Positions 23,151 to 29,118 of a stretch of DNA of 64,000 nucleotides are shown piece after piece. The translations under genes were made by a program, and so were the position numbers. How positions within the stretch are numbered: position 1 is the stretch's first letter; each line of letters begins with the position of its first letter. Location: contig AP025573.1 in assembly GCA_022845895.1 (NCBI GenBank), positions 2,452,501 through 2,516,500 on the forward strand, read 5' to 3'. The notes below the pieces were generated by a model. It saw only the letters and a list, made by a program, of their open reading frames with translations, was not told the DNA's origin and searched no databases. The DNA comes from Lachnospiraceae bacterium (GTDB lineage Bacteria; Bacillota; Clostridia; Lachnospirales; Lachnospiraceae).

Positions 23151-23254
23151 GCCTGTGTGGGAAGGTCTGCGAAGGGCATTTTCACAGCCCGTAGCTGAGC
23201 TTTCCACACAGGCGGTGAAGGTGGAGTGAGCGGATCGCGCTCTGAGCGTGATCC
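23151..23254 (+). ncRNA. Structured module B, copy 2
   Basis: GCCTGTGTGGGAAG (23151-23164) pairs with CTTTCCACACAGGC (23200-23213). Inside, GGGC/GCCC and GTAGCTGAG are kept. The 11-bp hairpin (23232-23254) and CTAGGGGAACGGAACCGG follow. The lower stem differs from copy 1 on both arms with pairing preserved. Confidence 0.6.
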
Positions 23255-23287
23255 TAGGGGAACGGAACCGGACGGTCGGGTGAGCCG

Positions 23288-23416
23288 GATTCCCCTCTGA
23301 GGGGAATCATAGGCGGTTTAGGGTTTTCCACTTTTCCATGATTCGAGCCGAGATACGCGAGCACTACTAAAGCTCGCCTCGGGTCGGATTGTGGGAAAGT
23401 GGAAAACCCGGCGGGA
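23288..23416 (+). ncRNA. Structured module A, copy 4
   Basis: A 9-bp hairpin (23288-23308), ATAGGCGG, and a 17-bp long stem (23321-23337 with 23393-23409). The inner arm is fully rewritten relative to other copies (GCGAGC/GCTCGC instead of GGGC/GCCC), yet the loop ACTACTAAA is unchanged. It ends at the stop of the DUF2786-type gene. Confidence 0.62.
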
Positions 23417-24106
23417 TCAGTCGAAGGTGCGGCAGGTACCGTAGCTGTAGCCGTCGATACGGCCATTGTCCCGAGTCTGCTCGTCGCTGACCGTTATCCT
23501 CCGCTTTGGGATGCTGTTGAGGTGCTTGGCTTCGAAGAAAGCTTGCACGTCTGACGGAACCTGTAAGCAGATGGCAAGCTCCGAGTTCTCTGCAACCTGT
23601 TGCGAATAGGCATCATAGAGGCCTTCGGCAAAGCCGATGTAGTAGGCATTGCGCACTGCCGTTACGGTGACATCGATCGGGCAACCGGAATCCCTGCACA
23701 ACTTCGAATAGAGCTTGAAGCAGCGTTGGGCAACTTTCAATGTCAGGCGGTAGCATTCCGAGGCAACGGCGGCATCTTCCGCATGGCCGACGAACACGAT
23801 GATCTTCGCCCTCGGCTTGTCAGGGAATGCGGTGAGCATCACGCGGCAGCGCAGGTTCTCCGCTATGGCGCTGGCAAGCATCCTCTTCCAGAACACATCG
23901 TTGCTGCCGATGTAAACAGGCTCTTCCTCGATCGAGGCAGACGGATCTTCCGAACCTAAAGCGCCTACCTGCTCGGCGGTTAGGTTGCTTTTGGCAAGGA
24001 GACGCTGTAAGGCGAGGTTGGCCGCCTTGGCCTCACCCTCGGTCTTGGCGCCTTCCAGCATTGCGAGGATCTTGCGGATCTTGTCATGGTAACCGTTGCT
24101 GGGCAT
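23417..24106 (-). CDS. DUF2786-type protein (229 aa)
   Basis: The N-terminal 45 residues (HDKIRKILAMLEGAKTEGEAKAA) match the DUF2786 repeat found on phages and elements. The rest is a mixed alpha/beta domain with FVGHAEDAAVASECYR and AYYIGFAEGL, common in the same proteins. Function unknown. It overlaps no neighbour, but lies 13 bases after the 88-aa gene and is probably co-transcribed from the promoter at 24424. Confidence 0.65.
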   Translation of the reverse strand: MPSNGYHDKIRKILAMLEGAKTEGEAKAANLALQRLLAKSNLTAEQVGALGSEDPSASIEEEPVYIGSNDVFWKRMLASAIAENLRCRVMLTAFPDKPRAKIIVFVGHAEDAAVASECYRLTLKVAQRCFKLYSKLCRDSGCPIDVTVTAVRNAYYIGFAEGLYDAYSQQVAENSELAICLQVPSDVQAFFEAKHLNSIPKRRITVSDEQTRDNGRIDGYSYGTCRTFD

Positions 24107-24119
24107 CGAACCGTACCTG

Positions 24120-24386
24120 CTAGTTATCTTCGAGGAAGCCCATGGTACTCGGGCGCTCTTCCGCTACCTGGCGGAAGGACTGATCCATGACGAGCTTCAT
24201 AACGCTTGCCCTTTGCTTACGCAGAGCGTTGCTGATGGATTCCATCTCGTCGATGCATTCCTCCGTTTTGTAATCACCCTCGGCAAGGGACTCCCACTCA
24301 ACCGATACGACGGAATCCAGCAGCCCCGCAGCGGCATTCATGAAGTTCTCGGCTTGCTTCAGCTTCTCGATGCTGTTCGGTTTCAT
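24120..24386 (-). CDS. Hypothetical helical protein (88 aa)
   Basis: ATG 24386 follows AGGAGAGCGA. It is a helical, acidic protein (KLKQAENFMNAAAGLLDSVV...). First gene after the operator-type promoter copy 4. No family recognised. Confidence 0.55.
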   Translation of the reverse strand: MKPNSIEKLKQAENFMNAAAGLLDSVVSVEWESLAEGDYKTEECIDEMESISNALRKQRASVMKLVMDQSFRQVAEERPSTMGFLEDN

Positions 24387-24423
24387 TCGCTCTCCTGCCT
24401 CGCGCTGCTTGTTCTTATCTGAT

Positions 24424-24455
24424 ATTATAGCACAACCCAACAGGGTTGTTAGGTT
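24424..24455 (-). promoter_or_regulatory. Shared operator-promoter, copy 4
   Basis: TATAAT (24424-24429), palindrome ACAACCC-TGTT-GGGTTGT (24432-24449, minus strand) and CTAACA as -35, 17-base spacing. Drives the 88-aa and DUF2786-type genes. Confidence 0.75.
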
Positions 24456-24480
24456 GTGCTATATGGATAATCGCATCGAC

Positions 24481-24502
24481 ATATTCGCAATCGAATGCCA
24501 AT
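24481..24502. promoter_or_regulatory. Degenerate ATTCGCATT-type site 3
   Basis: ATATTCGCAATCGAATGCCAAT differs from the perfect palindrome at 16230 by an inserted base and two changes. It lies upstream of the 24424 promoter. Confidence 0.35.
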
Positions 24503-24530
24503 TTTCACCTGACCAGGGACTTTTGGCACA

Positions 24531-24558
24531 AAAATACCCGCCGAGTTGGGCGGGTATC
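24531..24558 (-). terminator. Terminator of the 24571-24948 pair
   Basis: ATACCCGCC and GGCGGGTAT pair, followed by five T on the minus strand, 13 bases after the 37-aa gene. Confidence 0.8.
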
Positions 24559-24570
24559 ACAATGTTTCTC

Positions 24571-24684
24571 TCAACGAAAGCTTCTCCGGAACATCCGCTT
24601 CACTATGGTAATCGGACTGGGAAAGCCGAAAAGGAGGATGTTGCCCAGGCTTCGGTGGCCTATGAAGCGCTTCTTCTTGCTCAT
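24571..24684 (-). CDS. 37-residue basic protein
   Basis: ATG 24684 has AGGAG eight bases before it, and the frame ends just before a terminator. It encodes a Lys/Arg-rich chain starting MSKKKRFIGHRSLGNILLF. It is too short for family assignment, but the ribosome site, spacing to its upstream gene (21 bases) and terminator support translation. Confidence 0.45.
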   Translation of the reverse strand: MSKKKRFIGHRSLGNILLFGFPSPITIVKRMFRRSFR

Positions 24685-24705
24685 CTCATTGGCTCCTATC
24701 TGCTT

Positions 24706-24948
24706 CTAACCGATCACTACGTATGCGCCGAGGCCGTGGCACTCTCGCTCGGTGCAGGTCATCACGGCTGCGTCTTGGGTGTCCAGGATGGGGCGCAGAT
24801 CGTTCATCTCGTCGTCTGCGGCCAGCACCACGGGGAGGCTTCCGTAGCCTTGCTTCTCCAGGCGGGCCAGGGTCGTGCGGAGCTGGTGCACTGTGAGGCC
24901 TTGCTTCTCGATGAGCTGCTTCACGCTCAGCTGCTCGATGTTGCTCAT
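24706..24948 (-). CDS. Small hypothetical protein (80 aa)
   Basis: The sequence has an HTH-like or helical N-terminus (VKQLIEKQGLTVHQLRTTLA) and a strand-rich end with SLPVVLAADDEMNDLRPIL. The latter resembles small phage/element proteins that give substrate values (compositional impression only). It is driven by operator-type promoter copy 5. Confidence 0.6.
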   Translation of the reverse strand: MSNIEQLSVKQLIEKQGLTVHQLRTTLARLEKQGYGSLPVVLAADDEMNDLRPILDTQDAAVMTCTERECHGLGAYVVIG

Positions 24949-24985
24949 TTCGTCTCCTGACTGTTGGGCTTTACGCTATGCATCT

Positions 24986-25017
24986 ATTATATCACAACCT
25001 AACGGGGTTGTTAGGTT
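24986..25017 (-). promoter_or_regulatory. Shared operator-promoter, copy 5
   Basis: TATAAT (24986-24991), palindrome ACAACCC-CGTT-AGGTTGT (24994-25011, minus strand) and CTAACA as -35. Drives the 80-aa and 37-aa genes. Confidence 0.75.
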
Positions 25018-25046
25018 GTGATATAGAGCTTTTGCGGATAAGCAAA

Positions 25047-25073
25047 GAAAAAGGAGGGTAACCCCTCCTTTTA
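25047..25073 (-). terminator. Terminator of the nuclease gene
   Basis: AAGGAGGG and CCCTCCTT with TTTTTC on the minus strand, directly after the stop at 25076. Confidence 0.75.
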
Positions 25074-25075
25074 GC

Positions 25076-25603
25076 TTATGCAGCTCCGCTCAGCTCATCG
25101 AACATCGATGCCCATTTGGTATTTGGGGCTATCTCCATCGGGTCAGCCCATCCGTCCTTTACCAGAACAGCGTTTAACATCTCACTTTCCACCTGTTCGC
25201 GGTTATTGGAATCTGTTGGCTTTTCAAGCCAAACATACCTTAGCTTCCGGTTGTACTTGTCCTCGTCTTGAACATCCGCTTCCAACCAAACGTGTTTGCC
25301 CTTGGTCAAGATAGACTTCGTGTTCTCTGAAGCCTCTTTCCCCCTCTCCGTGTTCTTGCTTTCGTCAGGGTTTACGCTTTCCGGCGTGTCGACACCGATC
25401 AGGCGAATCTTCTCATCCTGCCCATCGATATTTGCCACAAACGTATCCCCATCGACAACACGAACTACGGTTGCCTCATCCAGCACAGGCTTGTCTGCTG
25501 ATCGGGAAACGCCCGTACAACCAGCAAGAATCATCATGCAGAGACATGCTATAAGCGCTACCGCAGCTAGCAGCCTATTTCGACCTACGTTGCTCTTTCT
25601 CAA
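25076..25603 (-). CDS. Secreted lipoprotein thermonuclease-like enzyme
   Basis: The 175-aa protein starts with a signal peptide and lipobox (MMILAGC, Cys about 29), so it should be membrane-anchored outside the cell. The staphylococcal-nuclease fold follows: VVDGDTFVANIDGQDEKIRLIGVDTPE with the catalytic Asp and Arg, then DKYNRKLRYVWL with the second Arg. Such enzymes degrade extracellular DNA or RNA. On an element it could act in recipient entry or defence against incoming DNA (inference). Confidence 0.82.
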   Translation of the reverse strand: MRKSNVGRNRLLAAVALIACLCMMILAGCTGVSRSADKPVLDEATVVRVVDGDTFVANIDGQDEKIRLIGVDTPESVNPDESKNTERGKEASENTKSILTKGKHVWLEADVQDEDKYNRKLRYVWLEKPTDSNNREQVESEMLNAVLVKDGWADPMEIAPNTKWASMFDELSGAA

Positions 25604-25635
25604 TGCTTCTCCTTTATGCTTTGTGTTACAACCCT

Positions 25636-25668
25636 ATTGTAGCACAACCCCGTAACACTATCGGGTTG
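25636..25668 (-). promoter_or_regulatory. Nuclease promoter with variant operator
   Basis: TACAAT (25636-25641) is followed upstream by CAACCC...GGGTTG half-sites separated by about 12 bases instead of four (25645-25668). It may bind the same regulator with altered spacing. Confidence 0.5.
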
Positions 25669-25695
25669 CATAGGGGTTGCCTTGAGACTTTGCTT

Positions 25696-25785
25696 GGCTC
25701 ACGCACATCTGATAATCCGGGCTGCAATACCCTCAGACGCTCGCTTCGCTCACTGAGCCGCGCAAGCGCGGATTGATTGATTTCC
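25696..25785 (+). ncRNA. Structured module C, copy 4
   Basis: GGCTCACGCACATCTGAT, the GCTCGCTTCGCTCACTGAG hairpin, the stem CCGCG/CGCGG (25758-25771), then ATTGATTGATT. It matches copies 1-3 in order and flanks, with another rewritten stem. Confidence 0.45.
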
Positions 25786-25804
25786 TTGGAAAGGAAAAGA
25801 GCCC

Positions 25805-25960
25805 CGCGAAAGGGATGTGGAAAGCCATCGTGGAAAACGCTTCGCGTTTACCACAACGCCTTACGCACATCCTGGTGCCCTTCGGGCACAGGTCTCTTAT
25901 AGGCGGGGTTTCCTTCCTGGTGCGTTTATGGCATATCGCTGCCCGCTGGGCTCGCGGCAT
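25805..25960 (+). other. Structured gene-free block with nested stems
   Basis: GGATGTG (about 25813) and CACATCC (about 25866) enclose GTGGAAAACGC facing GCGTTTACCAC with one mismatch. GTGCCCTTCGGGCAC follows. The layout resembles modules A and D, but the sequence is not alignable by eye. No gene is supported between 25604 and 26599. Confidence 0.4.
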
Positions 25961-26120
25961 CGGATGCAGGTGGAGATGAGGACCACAGGTACCGAGCTCT
26001 ACGCAACAAATCGTTGCATCACTTTCCGGTCACAATTTCTTCACGACTGATGCCAAACGTTCATTGGTACCAAACCACGCAACCATAGGCGCTGGTGAGG
26101 TTTCCAATAGGCTTTAGATA

Positions 26121-26148
26121 TGAAAAAAGCCACCGCATCGATGGCTTT
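26121..26148 (-). terminator. Terminator-like hairpin
   Basis: AAAGCCA and TGGCTTT pair, followed by six T on the minus strand. The stretch between 25961 and 26200 holds no other recognisable feature. Confidence 0.5.
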
Positions 26149-26204
26149 GAAACGCTATGAACTTGTCGAAACCTGGCACATTTCAGTGCTCTCCTGCGTG
26201 ATAC

Positions 26205-26224
26205 CGTGCTATAATGATAGCACG
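26205..26224 (+). promoter_or_regulatory. Extended -10 promoter inside an 8-bp inverted repeat
   Basis: TGCTATAAT (26207-26215) is an extended -10 on the plus strand. CGTGCTAT and ATAGCACG surround its 3' part. A repressor bound there would control the leader and the sigma/integrase operon downstream. Confidence 0.65.
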
Positions 26225-26455
26225 CTTTCAAGAGATTCGATTTCATCCGTTTCCACTCAGATGGTTCGATTCTGGTTTCGATTCGTTCTTTGGGTTTTTT
26301 GACGATCGAGACGGTCAGAAGGAGCTACCAACTCCAACCGATAGAAGGCATCTTAGCACATATTGTGCCCGTGGCGGGCGGCAAGTTTGCTAGGATACAT
26401 AGCCCGCCTCTACAAGTCAGCACCCGGTCATTTTGGCTGGGTGCTTTTGTTTTGC
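26222..26455 (+). ncRNA. Structured leader RNA ending in a terminator
   Basis: From the promoter the transcript would contain GCACA/TGTGC (26356-26368) and GGCGGGC/GCCCGCC (26373-26408). It would end at an AGCACCC/GGGTGCT hairpin followed by TTTTGTTTT (26419-26455). The sigma-like gene starts 145 bases later, so the leader can act as attenuator or be a small RNA. I do not recognise a riboswitch class. Confidence 0.5.
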
Positions 26456-26599
26456 TTAAAAACGGTACTTGAACAGCAACTTTGCCGTTTCTTGCTTTTG
26501 CATTTCACCTTGTTTGCGCCGTAGTGGTGGCAACAAGGAATCATCGCCATCCTCTCTCCATCTGGTCGGCGTGACCGCTTGGAAAGGAGGTGACGATCC

Positions 26600-27025
26600 A
26601 TGGATAGGAAAACAGAGCAAAGCAAGAGACATCAGTTCGATGCGTACTGTAAGAAGATCCTTCGCAACGAGGCTCGCGATGCCTACGACGAGCGCAAGCG
26701 CAGGCAGGGAAAAGAGGTGCTTTTCTCGGAGATGAGCCCTCGCGAGCTCGGGAAGCTGTCCTTTACGCCGGAGTACTTCCGATTCGAGCAGCTGCTCCGT
26801 GTTCGCGGAATCGACTTCATCGTGAACGATGAGGGGCTGTTCGAGGCGTTAGGTGCGCTTTCGGCGCAACGACGGGAAATCGTCCTGTTGAGCTACTACA
26901 TGGGGCTCACGGACAGGGAAATCGGGCAGGTCGTGGGAATGGAACGTGCGAATGTCCAGTACCACAGATCGCAGGCGCTGAAGGAACTCGGAAACATGCT
27001 TGATGAAATGGAGGACTCGCTATGA
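26600..27025 (+). CDS. Sigma-factor-like protein (region 4 HTH)
   Basis: The 141-aa protein has a sigma-70 region-4-type domain at about residues 85-137 (FEALGALSAQRREIVLLSYY, LTDREIGQVVGMERANVQYH), as in the small regulators of Tn916/Tn1549-type elements. AAAGGAGGTGACGATCC precedes ATG 26600. It overlaps the next gene by four bases. It probably directs excision/transfer gene expression. Confidence 0.8.
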   Translation: MDRKTEQSKRHQFDAYCKKILRNEARDAYDERKRRQGKEVLFSEMSPRELGKLSFTPEYFRFEQLLRVRGIDFIVNDEGLFEALGALSAQRREIVLLSYYMGLTDREIGQVVGMERANVQYHRSQALKELGNMLDEMEDSL

Positions 27026-27261
27026 AGCAGGGAAAGCAGAAGAAGGCGCTGTTGCCTTACCAGACGATTCTTCGGGCATCGAAAGGCGACCCGATTGCCA
27101 TGGAGACCGTCATCGGATACTACCGGCCCTACATGGCAACGCTTGCCATGAGGGAGTCGGTCGACGATGGCGGGCATTGCAGAAAAGGAACCGATATTGA
27201 GATGATACGGCGCTTGGAGGCGAAGCTAACCGCGAAGGTGCTGCTGTTCCGAGCGGAGTAA
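27022..27261 (+). CDS. Small Tn916-type HTH/conserved protein (79 aa)
   Basis: The pattern LLPYQTILRASKGDPIAMETVIGYYRPYMATLA is that of the small HTH/region-2-like proteins found between the sigma-like gene and the integrase of Tn916/Tn1549-like elements. The start overlaps the preceding stop (ATGA). Likely regulatory. Confidence 0.75.
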   Translation: MKQGKQKKALLPYQTILRASKGDPIAMETVIGYYRPYMATLAMRESVDDGGHCRKGTDIEMIRRLEAKLTAKVLLFRAE

Positions 27262-27297
27262 TACTGGCAGGTGGCATGAGGAGGGGGTGATGCCCAT

Positions 27298-28620
27298 ATG
27301 GAACCGGTGCTCGAAAAAGGGCTCGAAGAGCTTCTTGAAACATTGAAAACCGCAGGTCAGAGCGGTAAAATAGAGCTAAGTGATGTGCAGAACTACATTG
27401 CTATGCTAACTAAGAAGAACATTTTAAGTAACCATAAGTACTCGATTTTCGAAGGTAAAGACGGCAAATGGCGAACCCATGTGCCGGATGCCACAAAAAG
27501 CGACGGCAGGCGGCTCATCAAGCGCAACACGCGGGAAGCACTTGAAGATGCGATTGTCGAGGCCTACCGCAAGAATGAGAAGACAATAGACCCGACGCTT
27601 GCCAAGCTCTACCCGCTTTGGATGGAGCATTACAAGGCAAAGACCGAATCAATGAACACCGTCAAGCGTGCGGTAGCCACCTGGAACAAGTACTACGCGA
27701 AGGATGCGGATCTCATCAGCAAGCCGATCCGGCTGATGCATTCAACAGACATAGAGACATGGATCCACAACAAGATCAAAGCCGAGGCCATGGACAAGAA
27801 GAAGTACTACAACATGTCCATGCCTTTTCGGCAGATACTCGATTTCGGGTACCGGAGCGGGATCATCTCCTACAATCCGTTCGCGCATGCCCAGATAAAC
27901 AAGAAGTTGCTTGTCAAAAAGCGCAAGCCAGAGGCGAAGACGCAGGTGTACACCGAGGCTGAGGAGTTCTTCCTGATGAGGCTTGCCTGGGAAGAATGGA
28001 AGGAAGACAACTCGCTTGGCGCTTGCCTGGCACTCATCCTGCTTTTCTACACGGGGCTCAGAATCGGCGAGGTTGTTGCGCTGAAAAGAAGCGACATCGA
28101 CGGGTTGGTTGCCCATATCTGCCGTTCAGAGGTGGAGGTGTCGGTTCAAATTGACGAGACGACCTTCAAGCAGATCGGGCATATGGTCATCGACCACCCG
28201 AAAACCTCAGCAGGCTTCCGCGATGTGTACCTTACCCACGGTGGCAGGGAGGTTGTCGATGCAGCGCTTTCCGGCGTTGCGGCAAGGGGCGCTGATGACA
28301 GCTATCTGTTCACAAACGGGATTACCCGTGTGAACGTCGATATGGTCACATACCGGCTAAAGAAATACTGCAACATACTCGGCATCCCGTTCAGATCGGC
28401 GCATAAGATCAGGAAGACCTATGTATCGCACCTGATCGATGGCGGTGTCAACATTGATGCAGCCAGGATACAGGTCGGCCATGAGGACGAGCGAACCACG
28501 CTCCGGTGCTACACCTTCAACACCAAGACACAGGACGAGACGAACGAGCAGTTCGAACGAGCCTTGTCCACACTTGCACCCAATCCTGGGATATTGGTTA
28601 CCGCGAACGGTTACCGATAA
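27298..28620 (+). CDS. int: Tyrosine site-specific integrase
   Basis: The 440-aa enzyme integrates and excises the element. An N-terminal arm/core-binding part (to about 220) precedes the catalytic domain with Arg255 (TGLRIGEV), His369-x-x-Arg372 (HKIRKTYVSHL), His395 (VGHED) and nucleophile Tyr405 (RCYTF). Start ATG 27298 follows GGAGGGGGTGATGCCC. The gene ends 222 bases from the tRNA-Leu 3' end. No separate excisionase is seen to its right. Confidence 0.93.
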   Translation: MEPVLEKGLEELLETLKTAGQSGKIELSDVQNYIAMLTKKNILSNHKYSIFEGKDGKWRTHVPDATKSDGRRLIKRNTREALEDAIVEAYRKNEKTIDPTLAKLYPLWMEHYKAKTESMNTVKRAVATWNKYYAKDADLISKPIRLMHSTDIETWIHNKIKAEAMDKKKYYNMSMPFRQILDFGYRSGIISYNPFAHAQINKKLLVKKRKPEAKTQVYTEAEEFFLMRLAWEEWKEDNSLGACLALILLFYTGLRIGEVVALKRSDIDGLVAHICRSEVEVSVQIDETTFKQIGHMVIDHPKTSAGFRDVYLTHGGREVVDAALSGVAARGADDSYLFTNGITRVNVDMVTYRLKKYCNILGIPFRSAHKIRKTYVSHLIDGGVNIDAARIQVGHEDERTTLRCYTFNTKTQDETNEQFERALSTLAPNPGILVTANGYR

Positions 28621-28776
28621 GGGTTTTAAGGGGAACATCGCCTGAATATCAGGCAGAAGAAAGCAACTGAAAAACTGAATACGGAACATTAGAAATAACG
28701 TCACGGATGCAAGGAGCGTATGGGCATTCGATGCGCTCCTGCCTGCTGAAACTCATGCAGGTAACCAGAGGTAACC
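28596..28776. other. Candidate integrase arm-binding sites
   Basis: GGTTACC occurs twice at the end of int (28596-28602, 28609-28615). Its complement GGTAACC occurs twice further right (28760-28766, 28770-28776). Paired, oppositely oriented direct repeats near attachment sites are typical arm sites of tyrosine integrases. Confidence 0.5.
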
Positions 28777-28800
28777 AAAGCACTTTGAACGCAAAAAAGA

Positions 28801-28836
28801 AGAAACCCCTGATAAATCAAGGGTTTCTAGCTTTTT
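28801..28836. terminator. Terminator at the element end
   Basis: AGAAACCC and GGGTTTCT pair, followed by AGCTTTTT on the plus strand. It could end int transcription before the tRNA gene. Confidence 0.65.
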
Positions 28837-28842
28837 GATGAA

Positions 28843-28927
28843 TGCGGAAGATGGGACTTGAACCCACACGAGCGCATTGCTCACAAGATCCTTAGTCTTG
28901 CTCGTCTGCCAGTTCCGACACTTCCGC
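28843..28927 (-). tRNA. tRNA-Leu (anticodon AAG), integration target
   Basis: The 85-base gene folds as a class II tRNA: acceptor GCGGAAG/CTTCCGC, anticodon loop CTAAGGA (anticodon AAG), a variable arm with GAGC/GCTC, and T-arm GGGTTCAAGTCCC. CCA is not encoded. Its 3' half faces the integrase and its promoter lies on the chromosomal side, as expected when an element inserts at a tRNA 3' end and restores it. Confidence 0.93.
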
Positions 28928-28950
28928 ATGACTTAAACCGTCCGAAGAAT

Positions 28951-28979
28951 ATATTACTATGACTTGGTCCAAATGTCAA
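28951..28979 (-). promoter_or_regulatory. tRNA-Leu promoter
   Basis: TTGACA (28974-28979), 17 bases, TAATAT (28951-28956) on the minus strand, 24 bases before the tRNA 5' end. Confidence 0.85.
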
Positions 28980-29056
28980 CAAATTTTCTCAATTTTTTCA
29001 TCTTTTTTCACCTCATCCGGACGCCGCCCTGGCAGACGGCCTTAACCGATATTAGC

Positions 29057-29091
29057 GTCCCGGGAGCCAAGACAGGCAGATATCCCGGGAC
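29057..29091. other. Hairpin downstream of the dehydratase gene
   Basis: GTCCCGGGA and TCCCGGGAC pair across 17 bases. There is no T-run, so it may stabilize the mRNA end rather than terminate it. Confidence 0.4.
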
Positions 29092-29118
29092 AATAATTAT
29101 GAGGAGATTGCAGAACCT

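Noticed and set aside
20580-23416. CRISPR array in the repeated intergenic stretches
   Set aside because: Repeats are long, diverged, few and not regularly spaced, and no cas genes are present.
12120-26120. Retron or diversity-generating element as source of structured RNA
   Set aside because: No reverse transcriptase is encoded in the window.
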